Assembly: GCA_009602735.1 (NCBI GenBank)
Contig: WELA01004158.1
Location: 5,401 to 69,400 of the forward strand
Length of the DNA: 64,000 bases
Source of the DNA: Mesotaenium endlicherianum
Lineage: Eukaryota > Streptophyta > Zygnematophyceae > Zygnematales > Mesotaeniaceae
Reading direction: 5' to 3'
Both the position numbers and the translations under genes were made by a program. The notes under the pieces were generated by a model, which was not told the DNA's origin, ran no database searches, and saw only the letters and a list, made by a program, of their open reading frames with translations. Shown piece after piece: positions 44,481 through 54,141 of the stretch; the first letter of the stretch is position 1; every line of letters begins with the position of its first letter.

Positions 44481-44571
44481 TCAACGTCTCGTCCTTTGCT
44501 TCTCGGCAGGCTCCTGGGGATAACCTCCTTGTGAGTTCTCGTCTTCACGCCAGTAGACACCCCAGAACGAC

Positions 44572-45637
44572 TTACTGGCGTCCTCCTTTTTCCTGCTGTT
44601 GAGGTTGCTTCGCCTTCACATGACAATCTCGAGCCACATGTCCAAGCTTGCCGCAATTATAGCAGGGTCCTCTCGGCTTGTAATTCTGCTGCCTGCGCTG
44701 GTACTGCACAAGTCCCAACTCCATAGGTACTGGACCTTGAACACTCGTGCTTGGCGCTTGAGATCCAAAGTGTCGATATCCTCCAAAGTTGTGGCTGCCC
44801 CACTGCCTCTGACTATACTCCACAGCGTCGACCCTTGTTGCCAATGCCATCATTTCTCCAAGACTGGTAGGGTCCTTGAGCGCCACTTCCTTGGCCACAG
44901 TTGGCTTGAGTCCGCTCTTGAACTTGTCCATCATCTCTGACTCGTGCATGGATGGGCATTGAAGCACCAGCTCGTTGAAGCGCGAAACATACTCCTGAAC
45001 GCTTCCTCGCTGACGAAGGCGCACCAATAGATCTCGAGCGGTAGCCTCGGGTGCAATAGGTTGAAATTGCCTCTTCAAGCCTTCAAATAGCTGATCAAGA
45101 GTAGCAGGAACTCCAGACATCTGCTCTTCTCGTTCATACCAAGCTCCAGCACTCTTCTGCAGCAAAGTTATGACAAAGGCGACTTGCCTGTCGGGCGTGA
45201 GCGCAGANGCAAAGGCGACTTGCCTGTCGGACGTGAGCGCAGAATACCATAAACTTCTTCACACCAAAAATCCATTGATGAACAGGCAGCGATCCACGCT
45301 CTCCAATATACACTTCAGGCTTAGGCGCACGCACTTCCAATGCGGGTGAAATAACTGGAAGCACCGCTGGGTTAACATGAATCGGTGGTACAACAGGTGC
45401 AGGTGCCGAACTCGTCGAAGCGGCGTTCCCCATAACAACTCGCACCATTCTCTCCACCTCCGCGCGCATATTTTGTTGAAACTGGGTGTAGACTTCTCCT
45501 CCAATTGCATTTGCCATTTGCCTTAGCATCGCCTGCATCTCTTGTTGCTCTCTGGTCATTGTTGGTGCTGCCTGCTGCCCCGCGCGCTCCACATGCTCGA
45601 CATGTTCGCCTCCTCCAGCTGCCGGCTGCGACTCCAT
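44572..45637 (-). pseudogene. gag part of F
   Basis: The start is MESQPAAGGGEHVEHVE. The capsid region contains QEYVSRFNELVLQCPSM, and the CCHC zinc knuckle is CYNCGKLGHVARDC. It is followed directly by the protease part. Confidence 0.87.
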
Positions 45638-45660
45638 AATATAATATGCAAACTAACCTC

Positions 45661-45672
45661 GCTCCGATACCA
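45661..45672 (-). other. Primer-binding site of F
   Basis: The minus strand TGGTATCGGAGC lies two bases inside the 5' LTR. It is identical to the sites of C and the TRIM. Confidence 0.88.
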
Positions 45673-45674
45673 GA

Positions 45675-46023
45675 TGAAAGGGGCAGAGTGCTCTAGTGGA
45701 AGCGTAGTGACTCACGAGGAACAAAGCTAGTTGCAATCATACTCAAGAGTGCAGCGGCATATTGCTAAGAAAGCTTACGAAAATTACTTGACATTTTTAG
45801 TGGCAAGAAACTGCTCACAAATGATGTAGGATGAAAGGCCTTGTCATTACAAACCCGTAGGAATTTACAAAAGTGAAAATTGATAAGAAACAAAGAAGTT
45901 ATGCCTATTTATAATTTTATTTTTATATCAAAATGACCACAAAAATGCACTCTACACTACTATACAATCAAAACATACTTTCATGAAACTCAAAAATGCA
46001 CTTTATAAACTTATGACCTTACA
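45675..46023 (-). repeat. 5' LTR of F (short form)
   Basis: The LTR is 349 bp. Both ends match the 744-bp 3' LTR. The two LTRs of this element differ in length by about 395 bp. Confidence 0.9.
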
Positions 46024-46592
46024 GCCACAGCTTGATACAGAGCCGCTTGATAGTTACGCCACCATGATGTTGCTGCTCCTCTGAGCAAGGTAACGGCAAA
46101 AGGGACGTAGTCCTCCTCGGGTACTTCAAGGAATGTGTGGTACGTCTCCACTTGGTAGAGCCACAAATTCAGTTTGGCTCCTCTCCCAGGATTGAAAGTG
46201 TCTGGTTTGTTGAGCTTGATGAGTTTCCTTGCTCTTGTAGACTCTTGTGGAGGCGCTTGAGCCGGGGCTGGATCCTGAGCGTTGCTCGCAATAAGGGCAA
46301 CCATGGCAGCCATAGCTTCCCTTGACGATTGCACGGTTGCTTCATAGGTGGTCAAGCCCACTTGGTTGTGGACGGTCATTAGGAAGGCTGCCGACTCATA
46401 TGTGGGAATTCCTTGTGGTGGGGTCAACTTTGCTATAGCGGCTGCCACGGGATTTGACGGTGCTCCTCTTTGTGGTGCTTCTTGTTGTTGCGAATTCTCT
46501 AGAGTGGGCTCTCCCATCGGCGCTGGAGGAGGGTCTCTTGGAGAGGAAGGGCTTCCTTCGAAAGCTTGCTGTTGGTCTTGAGGATCGGCCAT
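46024..46592 (-). pseudogene. gag N-terminal part of E
   Basis: The start MADPQDQQQAFEGSP lies about 25 bases after the primer-binding site. The capsid N-terminal region contains KLNKPDTFNPGRGAKLNLWL and VPFAVTLLRGAATSWW. It is cut by the insertion of F. Confidence 0.87.
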
Positions 46593-46616
46593 CTTCTTGT
46601 GCTACCAAAGTGCCTA

Positions 46617-46628
46617 GCTCCAATACCA
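46617..46628 (-). other. Primer-binding site of E
   Basis: The minus strand TGGTATTGGAGC is followed by the leader and gag start. It is a variant of the initiator-Met-type site. Confidence 0.8.
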
Positions 46629-46629
46629 C

Positions 46630-46706
46630 TGTAGTTCAAAGATCCTTGTCTTGAATAGATAGAGTATTCTAGTTTACTGAGTACTTCATCTATCTGTTTT
46701 ACTACA
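46630..46706 (-). repeat. Short LTR-like piece of E next to its primer-binding site
   Basis: This 77-bp segment is bounded by TGTAGT and ACTACA. It is similar to 35253-35328 of the 3' LTR, but in the opposite orientation to what two direct LTRs would give. Confidence 0.6.
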
Positions 46707-47203
46707 TCTATTGTCAAATTGTTGAAAGCAAGAGCAGAAGTAATCAGGAGCATTTTCAGTTAAGAATTGAGTGAGACTAGCCTGCATGGAAACTGCTAAG
46801 ACGCGATGTTGAGCAAAGAGGTCAAACCAAGCTAGCATAGATGCCATAGTTTCAGAATTTTGTAAGCTGTGACTTTGTGAAAGTTAAGCGAAAGCCCTGG
46901 TGGGCGTGTCTCTAAATACTGGTGCTGTGTGTGTGTGTTAATCTGCTTAGACGTGATTTTTGCAAACTTGTTCACTTGGTTAAACCGTCAACTAAGACAA
47001 AAGCCTATTTGGAAGTAAGGCACTTTTGTCCTAATTCTGAGAACTTCAGTTGAGTGGTTCAGGTGAATAAGAATTCCCAAGCAAATTGGGGATTGAGGCC
47101 TGTGAAGGCTACCAGTGCTCAACCCGGAAGGGCATCCTGAGAAGTTCAAATGTTCAACTGTACACGCGGTTGAGGAGTGGAAAAATTTACCATCTTGTGG
47201 AGC
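46707..47203. other. No gene recognised
   Basis: This spacer lies between E and the hAT-like MITE. The expected remainder of a 5' LTR of E is not recognisable here. Confidence 0.5.
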
Positions 47204-47211
47204 CTGCAGAA

Positions 47212-48030
47212 CCTAGTTATGGAATACGCTTTTGACGTATACGTATAATGCATACGTACACACGTAATTCGTTAATCCAGGCCGTAAAACGCGTTAAATA
47301 TGTGTGTCGGCGTAGAAACCGACCAACAAAGCGACCGCGCGTGTGGGAAGCTCAAAATTCGTCGATTCTGACAACCTGACCGAAAAAACGACGGGGTCGG
47401 GTCAAGTCACCGCCAATCAGGCGAGAAGTGGCTGTCGAGGAACTTGGGAGCACTTGGGAGTCGGGAGTCGGGAGTGCTGGGGAGTCGGGCGTCGAGGCCT
47501 TTTTCAATTTTGGCCTCTTTGTTGTCAATCGGGTCAGGGACTCCCTTGGCATAGGTCGTTGGGTGGCAGGGGTGGTTGTGACGAGCCTGTACCCCGTCGC
47601 CTATCCCAGTTTGTCAGCGAAGGGGGGCCTTGGTTTTCTTGCCACCCCTCGCTGTCGTTTTTTGTCAACAAGGGCCTGTGTGGCGCAACCTGGTCCGTCC
47701 GGTCTGACGACGCATTATCGCTCGGCCCGATTAGCCCGTGACTCTTTTTTGCTAAAGAGTCGGCATTTGCCGCAATTTGCCACCATTTGTCGCGATGTTT
47801 CGAATGTCGAAACGAGTCTAAGTCGGAACGCGTCCGCCGTACGTGCGCGGACCGACACTTGAAGTGAAATTATAGTCGATGTAATTTAAAGCGAATAAAG
47901 TAGACGGAAAAGAGCAGAGACGACGTACTTAATTTATTATTACACTTATTATACGTATTTTGCACATACGTCGTAATACGCCGCGTAATACGCAGCTAAT
48001 CTACCAATACGCGAGTATCCCGTAACTAGG
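47212..48030. mobile_element. hAT-like MITE
   Basis: This 819-bp element has inverted ends CCTAGTTATGGAATAC and CCTAGTTACGGGATAC. A perfect 8-bp target duplication CTGCAGAA (47204-47211 and 48031-48038) flanks it. An 8-bp duplication is characteristic of hAT transposons. The interior has no transposase; ORFs across 47343-47862 show no known domain. Confidence 0.82.
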
Positions 48031-48132
48031 CTGCAGAAAGCTCTGATTCTAGCTAGAGTCCACAAATGAGTGAGACATCTGAGCGGTCTGACAACCCGTG
48101 GAGTGAACAACCGTTGGGAGACGAGTCTCGCC

Positions 48133-49932
48133 TGTAACGATCCGAGCTTTTTAGGCATATGTAAGATATTTTCCTAACTTCTTAAAATACAATATACTTT
48201 TGAATCGATGAAAGATTGCATTTTGATGAATTTGTAACGTTTCTGCTTTTGGAGAGGATCTTTTTTCGGTATTCGAGGAATGTTTAAATGAAGTGAAAAG
48301 AAAATCTCTCTACTTATGCAAAATTGAGAAATCCTCGAGAAAGTGTAAATAAAAACTAACGTAGAATGTGTGCTTGTGAGAGTTGCACTCACAATGACTC
48401 CTGCAGGTATTTATACCTGCACGACGTGAGACACTAGAGTGCTTCGAGTCACCACCTAGGCGCCTGGTTCATGTTCAACGAAAACAGGCAAAGGGGTATA
48501 ACCCATTCTATTGAATGCTTAAAATGCGCCATTTGGCCGTTTGAAGACTTCTCGACAATTTCCAAAAAACCTTTTTTTTGCCAAACAGGCGTTTTCGCGT
48601 TCTCGCCACTTTCCGAAAAGTCGCGACTGTTCACGAAGTTGCGTACACATGCTTTTGTCATGAACCGGTACTTATGAAAACTACTTTGCCAATCAATTAG
48701 GTGTGAACGTTCCAAACAACAGGTCGCAGGTTCGAATTCGCTTGGATGCAAAGTCGCTTTGCATATTATATGTCGTTTGACTTTTACGACTATTTGTTTG
48801 GGTTAACGACTTGTCGTAAATCCAAAATCAGTGACTGTGCATTATCCAAAATGATGACAATCAAAATGACTTAATCAAACAATGACTAATTCAGTTGTCA
48901 TCTCATAGCTAATGTAAGTAACTTCATGAATAATTATGTCGTACTCTTGCGAAGTAGTCGAATTACGTTACGACGCTGTTTGCAATAGTATCTTGGTCGT
49001 TTAGCCAATTGACCAAGAATTAATCGGCACACACGTGTGGCAAACAACTCAATGTAATGCAATCATTCATAAATAGTATAACGTATTTAGGTAATCGGAA
49101 AAACGTCCCAAACACGCCTAAAGAGCTCAGATCGTTACAGAATTGCTCGCCACACACGTGTGCCGACTAATTAGTCATAATTACTTTGATAGATTACAAA
49201 CGGTTAAGTTAATTTAGTAAGGATTATTTAACTTATTATGACGTTCATAAGTTCTGGATAATGACTGTTACAATGTTTCGACTTAACGACGATCGTTAAA
49301 TCGAAAGAAAACCCAAACCAAGTGACCCAAGGGAGTCACCAGCCGAAATAAAACCCACGACCTCCCGACCGCGTCAGAGATTCTACGGCATACGTACTTC
49401 AAACGAAAACGAATTTACAAATTTATCTTGTACCCGGGTGGAATTCGAACCCTCGTCTCTCATTTGAATCGTTCACACCTGACCAATGGGCCAAAGAGTT
49501 TTTATGAACTCCAGGTTCATGTCAGACGTACACGTATGCGACCAACCAAACAATCGCAACTTTTTTGGAAAGTCGAGTGAACACGAACACGCCCTTTTGG
49601 CGCGAAACGATTTTTTGGAAACCGTCAAAAAGTCTCCAAACGACCAAACGGCGCGTTAGGAGCATTCAGCCAAACGGGTTATACCCCTTCGCCTGTTTTT
49701 GTTGAACATGAACCAGTGCCCTAGCAGGTGATTTGAAGCACTCCAGTTCCTCTTGTTGTGCATGTATACTTGCAATATGAGTGCAATTCTCAGGGCACGC
49801 ATTCTACGACTATACGTTCTTTTTCTCATGGTCTCAAGTATTAGGAAAACGCAAAGTTGTCGTTGATACTTCCATGAAGTAATTTTTCTTGAATATCGAG
49901 CAAAAATCCTTGGAAAAAGCAGAAACATTACG
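48133..49932 (+). repeat. 5' LTR of I, interrupted
   Basis: TGTAACGATCCGAGCTTTTTA at 48133 matches the 3' LTR start at 52997. It resumes at 49140 after the nested solo LTR and ends just before the primer-binding site. Confidence 0.85.
48233..49139 (-). repeat. Solo LTR of the same family inside the 5' LTR of I
   Basis: This 907-bp LTR reads TGTAACGATCTGAG to GCAGAAACGTTACA on the minus strand. A perfect duplication GAATT (48228-48232 and 49140-49144) flanks it. It lies in inverted orientation inside a relative of itself. Confidence 0.92.
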
Positions 49933-49933
49933 T

Positions 49934-49944
49934 TGGTATCGGAG
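49934..49944 (+). other. Primer-binding site of I
   Basis: TGGTATCGGAG lies directly after the LTR end and matches the sites of the other elements. Confidence 0.8.
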
Positions 49945-50400
49945 TCGATCTCGGTTTCTCCAAGAATTATCTTTTTTAGTGGTTGGAAAATGTATCTTTG
50001 GGGCAATTCTTTATTAGGACGATCACCCATCCCAGTTTTGCCCAACGACCCAATCACTTATCATAGTTCTGGGACAGATTGCCGACTGGTCACCCATCCA
50101 AATCCTGCCCTGCGCTATGGTCGCTTATCATAGTTTCTGGGGCAGATTGTCGAGCGGTCTTCCATTCCAGTACTGCCTTGATATACGGCCGCTTTTCATC
50201 CTCCGACGGGGAATTTTTTCTCTGTGTTCCGGCGCTACCTCAGCTTCCCTATGGAGAGCTGAATGACCCTAATCTTGCACAGTGTTATGAACACTTGTCA
50301 TTTTTTAGGTCGAACAAACCAGTGTCTTCCTCCAATTTACACTGCTGCATTCACTAAGGGACCCCTTGGCCCTGAGCGCATATCACTCAGTTCCCCAAGG
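49945..50400 (+). other. Leader region of I, gag not recognised
   Basis: This short stretch lies between primer-binding site and protease. I see no capsid or zinc-knuckle motif. Confidence 0.5.
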
Positions 50401-50408
50401 GTTTAACG

Positions 50409-50600
50409 ATGCAAAATGGACGTTTGCCCACGAGACTTTACGTTTCAGTTATTCCTCTCACGGCGAGGCTTTTGCTTGTTCTGCACAACGACACTTTGGG
50501 TTTGAGCATGACGTTTGAAAGCCACATCTCAAGACGTTTCGCTTTTACTGTCATTGATTCAGGTGCATCGACATTGATTCAAGCGCCAGCATTATAGCTG
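50409..50600 (+). pseudogene. Protease part of I
   Basis: FTVIDSGASTLIQ carries the DSGA active site of a retropepsin, upstream of reverse transcriptase. Confidence 0.75.
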
Positions 50601-51039
50601 GTTCCAGTCAAAACAATTGATCAACTTTGTCTTGGCGATGGTTCTTTTGCTGACATAATTGGAACGATTTAGTTACCTCTTAAGTTGCAGTCTTACCGCG
50701 GGTAAAAAAAGTTTTATGTAACTCCCTGGTAATACTTGGCTTAAGCAAACAAGTGCATTGTTGGACTACGGTCAGAGTACGTGCATTGTTCGCGTAAGAG
50801 ATCACAAGTATAATCTTCACTCTCTCAAGAAGCCAAGGGATATTAACATTCCTTCGAAGACTCTTCTGTTATCCAACAAGCTAGCTCGCCGATTGGTTAA
50901 GCAAGGTCAACAAGTATTCTATGGATTTTTGCGACAAGCTCCCACAGAGATTTCTTCTTCACTCTTTACGAAAAACACAAATTGGTCGTCTTTGGTCATG
51001 TTGCAACACTAACAACTGAATTGTTTGCTCTTCAGCAGG

Positions 51040-52760
51040 AGTCCAAGTCAGTGTTTCCACCTGACATACCTGCAAGTCTCCCATCTGACAGAGGTATTGG
51101 ACATTTTATTCCTCTTCTTCCTGACGTCCAACCTACTTGGCGGCCGATTTTTTGCCTCAGTCCGATGGAGCTGGAAGAGATGAAGATCCAAATCGCCGAC
51201 TTGTTGTTGAAAGGATGGATCGAGCCGAGCTCTTTTCCATTCGGGGCACCCATCCTCTTCTTCAGAGAAATGATGGCAGCCTACGTATGTGCATTGATTA
51301 TTGAGCGTTGAACAATATAACGGTCAGAGACCGCTATTCGTAACCTTGCATTGATGATTTGTTTGATTCGTTGCAAGGAGCATAGGTGTTCTCCTTGCTT
51401 GATCTAGCTCAAGGCTATCATCAGATTCAAATCACACCAAAGGACATTCCCAAGACAGCGTTTCGTACGCCTATTGGCCACTTCCAATACAAAGTTCTAG
51501 ATTTTGAACTTACCAATACATCAGCGACATTCCAAAGCACAATGAACATTGTGTTTAGACCTTACTTGTGTAAGTTTGTCCAAGTTTACCTCAACGATAT
51601 TGTGGTCTACTCAAAGATGGAGGCCGAGCATTACAAGCACCTGGAGTTGGTGTTGCAGAGCAACAGCTTTATGCTGAGCTCAAGAAATGTTCCTTCCTCA
51701 AGGATGAACTTTTGTACCTCGCTGTAATGAATCTGTATATTGAGTAAATATAATATTCATTGAAATATGATACTTAAATAAGTTCAATCTCCTAAACTTC
51801 AGTTAATATTAAGCCTGCTGAATGTTAAGTACTTAGTCTAGTGACTCAGCCGGGAGCAGCAGGCTGAAGTCAACTTAGGTCAGCTTGCTGACTTAGATCG
51901 TTTTCCTGACACTTTCTTTGACAGTCAGTTGACTGCCGTACTTGGTAGCAGCAAACTGTCTAGTTATGCATCTGTGCTAGATGAATGGCCTGATGACACC
52001 TTTAAGGTAGATGACAATTTGGGATGATGGGAGATGGCTGTGGATTTGGTTAGCCGAGGTTCTACCGACGTGGTTAACTCTCGGGTAGGCGATGCCATCG
52101 CACTTGCCGTTGAACATTAAACTCATTCCATGTACATATGCTAGGTATTGCCCTCAAGTTTGGCTTTTGGAAACGAGGCCAACTCTCTTGTATCCCTTAC
52201 TGAGAGATATCTGAATCCAAGGCGAGAAGCCATTGATGCGAACTGTCTTCTAACCTTGTTTATGCATGAGTTTATTGATTGCATGATTGATGTTTGTTTA
52301 CTTGCAATTGACTTATGAGTATTGTTTATTGCTAGTGTATTGTCTCCTGCTGTTAAATCAATAATCAGAAGAGATTACTTGTCTTCTAACCTTGCCTATG
52401 TATGAGTTTACAATTGCATGATTTATGCTCGTTTACTTGCATTTGAAATTTTGACTTATGAGTATCGTTTATTGCTAGTGTATTGTCTTTTGCTGTTAAA
52501 TCAGCTACCATAGAACTTATTTATGATATGAAGATCTTTTAGTCGCCTATTGGTAAGTTGATTCATTTCACTCGGACACATCGTTGGCTCGAAAGGGCTA
52601 CGACCAGACCCGGCCAAAATCGCATGCGTTGCGGATTGGTCGGTCCCATAAGACCGTCATACTGTCCATTCATTCCTAGGGTTCGTTGACCACTTTCGCA
52701 AGTTTATGCAAGGTTATTATGTGATGGCCGCGCCCTTAACTGCTCTGACAAGGAGGAACG
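51040..52760 (+). pseudogene. Reverse transcriptase of I, split by a solo LTR
   Basis: Motifs before the insertion are RGIGHFIPLLPDVQPTW, ADLLLKGWIEPSSFPFGAP, FSLLDLAQGYHQIQI and FVQVYL. After it come FVDHFRKFMQGYYVMAAPLT and LTRRNVPLIW (thumb/connection). The inserted LTR is 51723-52570. Confidence 0.85.
51723..52570 (+). repeat. Solo LTR of family A/C/D inside element I
   Basis: This 848-bp LTR runs from TGTAATGAATCTG to GATTCATTTCA. The flanks CTCGC and CTCGG are an imperfect 5-bp duplication. It is longer than its relatives because of an internal tandem duplication of about 140 bp (around 52235-52365 and 52385-52500, both with GTCTTCTAACCTTG and TTTATTGCTAGTGTATTGTC). Confidence 0.88.
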
Positions 52761-52990
52761 TGCCCCTCATTTGGAATGAGAACACGCAATATGCGTTCGA
52801 GCACATTCCGTATGCCCTCACTCATGCGCCGATTCTAACATTGGCTGATCCAAACCAACCATACGAGATAGAGGCGGATACGACTGGTGTTGGAATAGGG
52901 GCTGTATTGCTGCAGGCAGGCCAACATATCAATTTTGAGAGTCGAAAGCTGACACCTGCCGAACAAAACTACTCAACGAGGTAGCAAGAG
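52761..52990 (+). pseudogene. RNase H part of I
   Basis: ILTLADPNQPYEIEADTTGV, followed by GAVLLQ and LTPAEQNYSTR, are the first blocks of the Ty3/gypsy RNase H. The 3' LTR follows almost at once. Confidence 0.8.
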
Positions 52991-52996
52991 CTCTGG

Positions 52997-53397
52997 TGTA
53001 ACGTTCTAAGCTTTTTAGGCGTATTTGGGACGGTTTCCCGATCACCTAAGATACATTATACTATTTATCATATATTATTTGATAAATGATTGCATCACAT
53101 TGAATTCTTTGCCACACGCGTGTGCCGATTAATTCCTGGCCGATTGGCTAAGCGACCAAAATACTATTGCAAAAAGCATCGTAACGTAATTCGACTAGTT
53201 GCAAGAGTACGACATAATTATTCATAAAGTTACTTTCAATAATAATTCGATGATAACTTAATTAATTGTTGTTCGATTAAGTTGTCATTATTTTGGATAC
53301 TTCACAGTCACTAATTTTGAATTTACAACAAGTCGTTAACCCGAACAAACAGTCGTAAAAGTCAAACGATGCATAATATGCAAAGCAACCTAGCATC
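52997..53397 (+). repeat. 3' LTR of I, first part
   Basis: The segment starts TGTAACGTTCTAAG and matches the minus strand of 48740-49139 and the 5' LTR of I. It ends where the LTR of C begins; the rest should lie right of the window. Confidence 0.85.
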
Positions 53398-54107
53398 TGT
53401 AATGAATCAGTATATTAAATAATATGATATTCATTTAAATATAATAGTTAATTAAGTTCAGCAAGCTGAACTCTAGTTAATATGTAGTCTGCTGGACTTT
53501 AGTATCAGTTTAATGACTCAGCCGGAAGCAGCAGGCTGAAGTCAACTTAGGTCAGCTTGCTGACACATTGCTTGACAGCCAGCTGACTTCCGTACTCGGT
53601 AGCAGCGAACTGCCTAGGTATGCATCTAAGTGTAGTGTGCTAGATGAATGGCCAGATGACATCCTTAGGATGGATGGCGATTCGAGATGATGGGAGATGG
53701 CGGTGGATTGGGTTAACCGAGGTCCTACCAACGTGGTTAACTCCCGGGTAGGCGGTGCCATCGCACTTGCCGTTGAACAGTAAACACATTCCATGTACAT
53801 ATGCTAGGTATTGCTTTCGAGTTCCGCATTCGGACACGAGGCCAACTCTCTTGTACAGCTTAGTGAGAGAGATGTGAATCCAAGGCAAGAAGCCATTGAT
53901 ACGCACTGTCTTCTAGCCTTGCTTGTGTATGAGTATACTGTCAGCATTATTGATGCTACTTCACTTGCATTTGACTTGCGAGTATTGTCCACTGCTAGTG
54001 TGTTGTCCTCTGCTGTTTAATCGATTGACAAAAAATACCATGATTACTTGCTGATATAAGATTTTCAATAATTGTTAATTGCCTATTTGGTAAAACGATT
54101 CATTTCA
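53398..54107 (+). repeat. 5' LTR of C
   Basis: The LTR is 710 bp, TGTAATGAATCAG to GATTCATTTCA. It is followed by the primer-binding site and the gag start. It is preceded by GCATC, which should reappear beyond the window as target duplication. Confidence 0.92.
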
Positions 54108-54108
54108 G

Positions 54109-54120
54109 TGGTATCGGAGC
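54109..54120 (+). other. Primer-binding site of C
   Basis: TGGTATCGGAGC lies one base after the LTR, as in F and the TRIM. Confidence 0.9.
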
Positions 54121-54141
54121 AGTTATTACAGTTTTCTTTGT

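Larger units (their letters stand above)
40653..46023 (-). mobile_element. Ty3/gypsy chromovirus F, complete with both LTRs
   Basis: This 5371-bp element inserted in the gag gene of E. A perfect 5-bp duplication GCCAC (40648-40652 and 46024-46028) flanks it. Its LTRs lie at 45675-46023 (5', 349 bp) and 40653-41396 (3', 744 bp). The primer-binding site is at 45672-45661. The order is gag, protease, reverse transcriptase, RNase H, integrase, chromodomain. It is broken, with about seven breaks. It is younger than E, which it interrupts. Confidence 0.93.
35253..46706 (-). mobile_element. Ty3/gypsy chromovirus E, host of element F
   Basis: In minus-strand order: primer-binding site (46628-46617), gag start (46592), insertion of F (46023-40653), rest of gag, protease, reverse transcriptase/RNase H, integrase, chromodomain, a 3' untranslated stretch, polypurine tract (35770-35756) and 3' LTR (35755-35253). 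It is broken, with about eight breaks. Only a 77-bp LTR-like piece (46630-46706) is seen on the 5' side. Confidence 0.85.
48133..53397 (+). mobile_element. Ty3/gypsy element I, host of several insertions
   Basis: This plus-strand element has a 5' LTR (48133-49932, containing a solo LTR at 48233-49139), a primer-binding site (49934), protease, reverse transcriptase (containing a solo LTR at 51723-52570), RNase H, and the start of a 3' LTR at 52997, cut at 53397 by element C. I see no clear gag or integrase. It is broken, with at least six breaks, and is older than everything nested in it. Confidence 0.83.

Noticed and set aside
47343-47862. ORFs of 132 and 144 codons
   Set aside because: They lie inside the hAT-like MITE, overlap each other in different frames, and lack any transposase motif.
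49430-49515. A possible tRNA gene (boxes A and B on the minus strand)
   Set aside because: I cannot fold a convincing acceptor stem, and the segment is part of an LTR also present at 48650-48760. It is treated as a tRNA-like relic.
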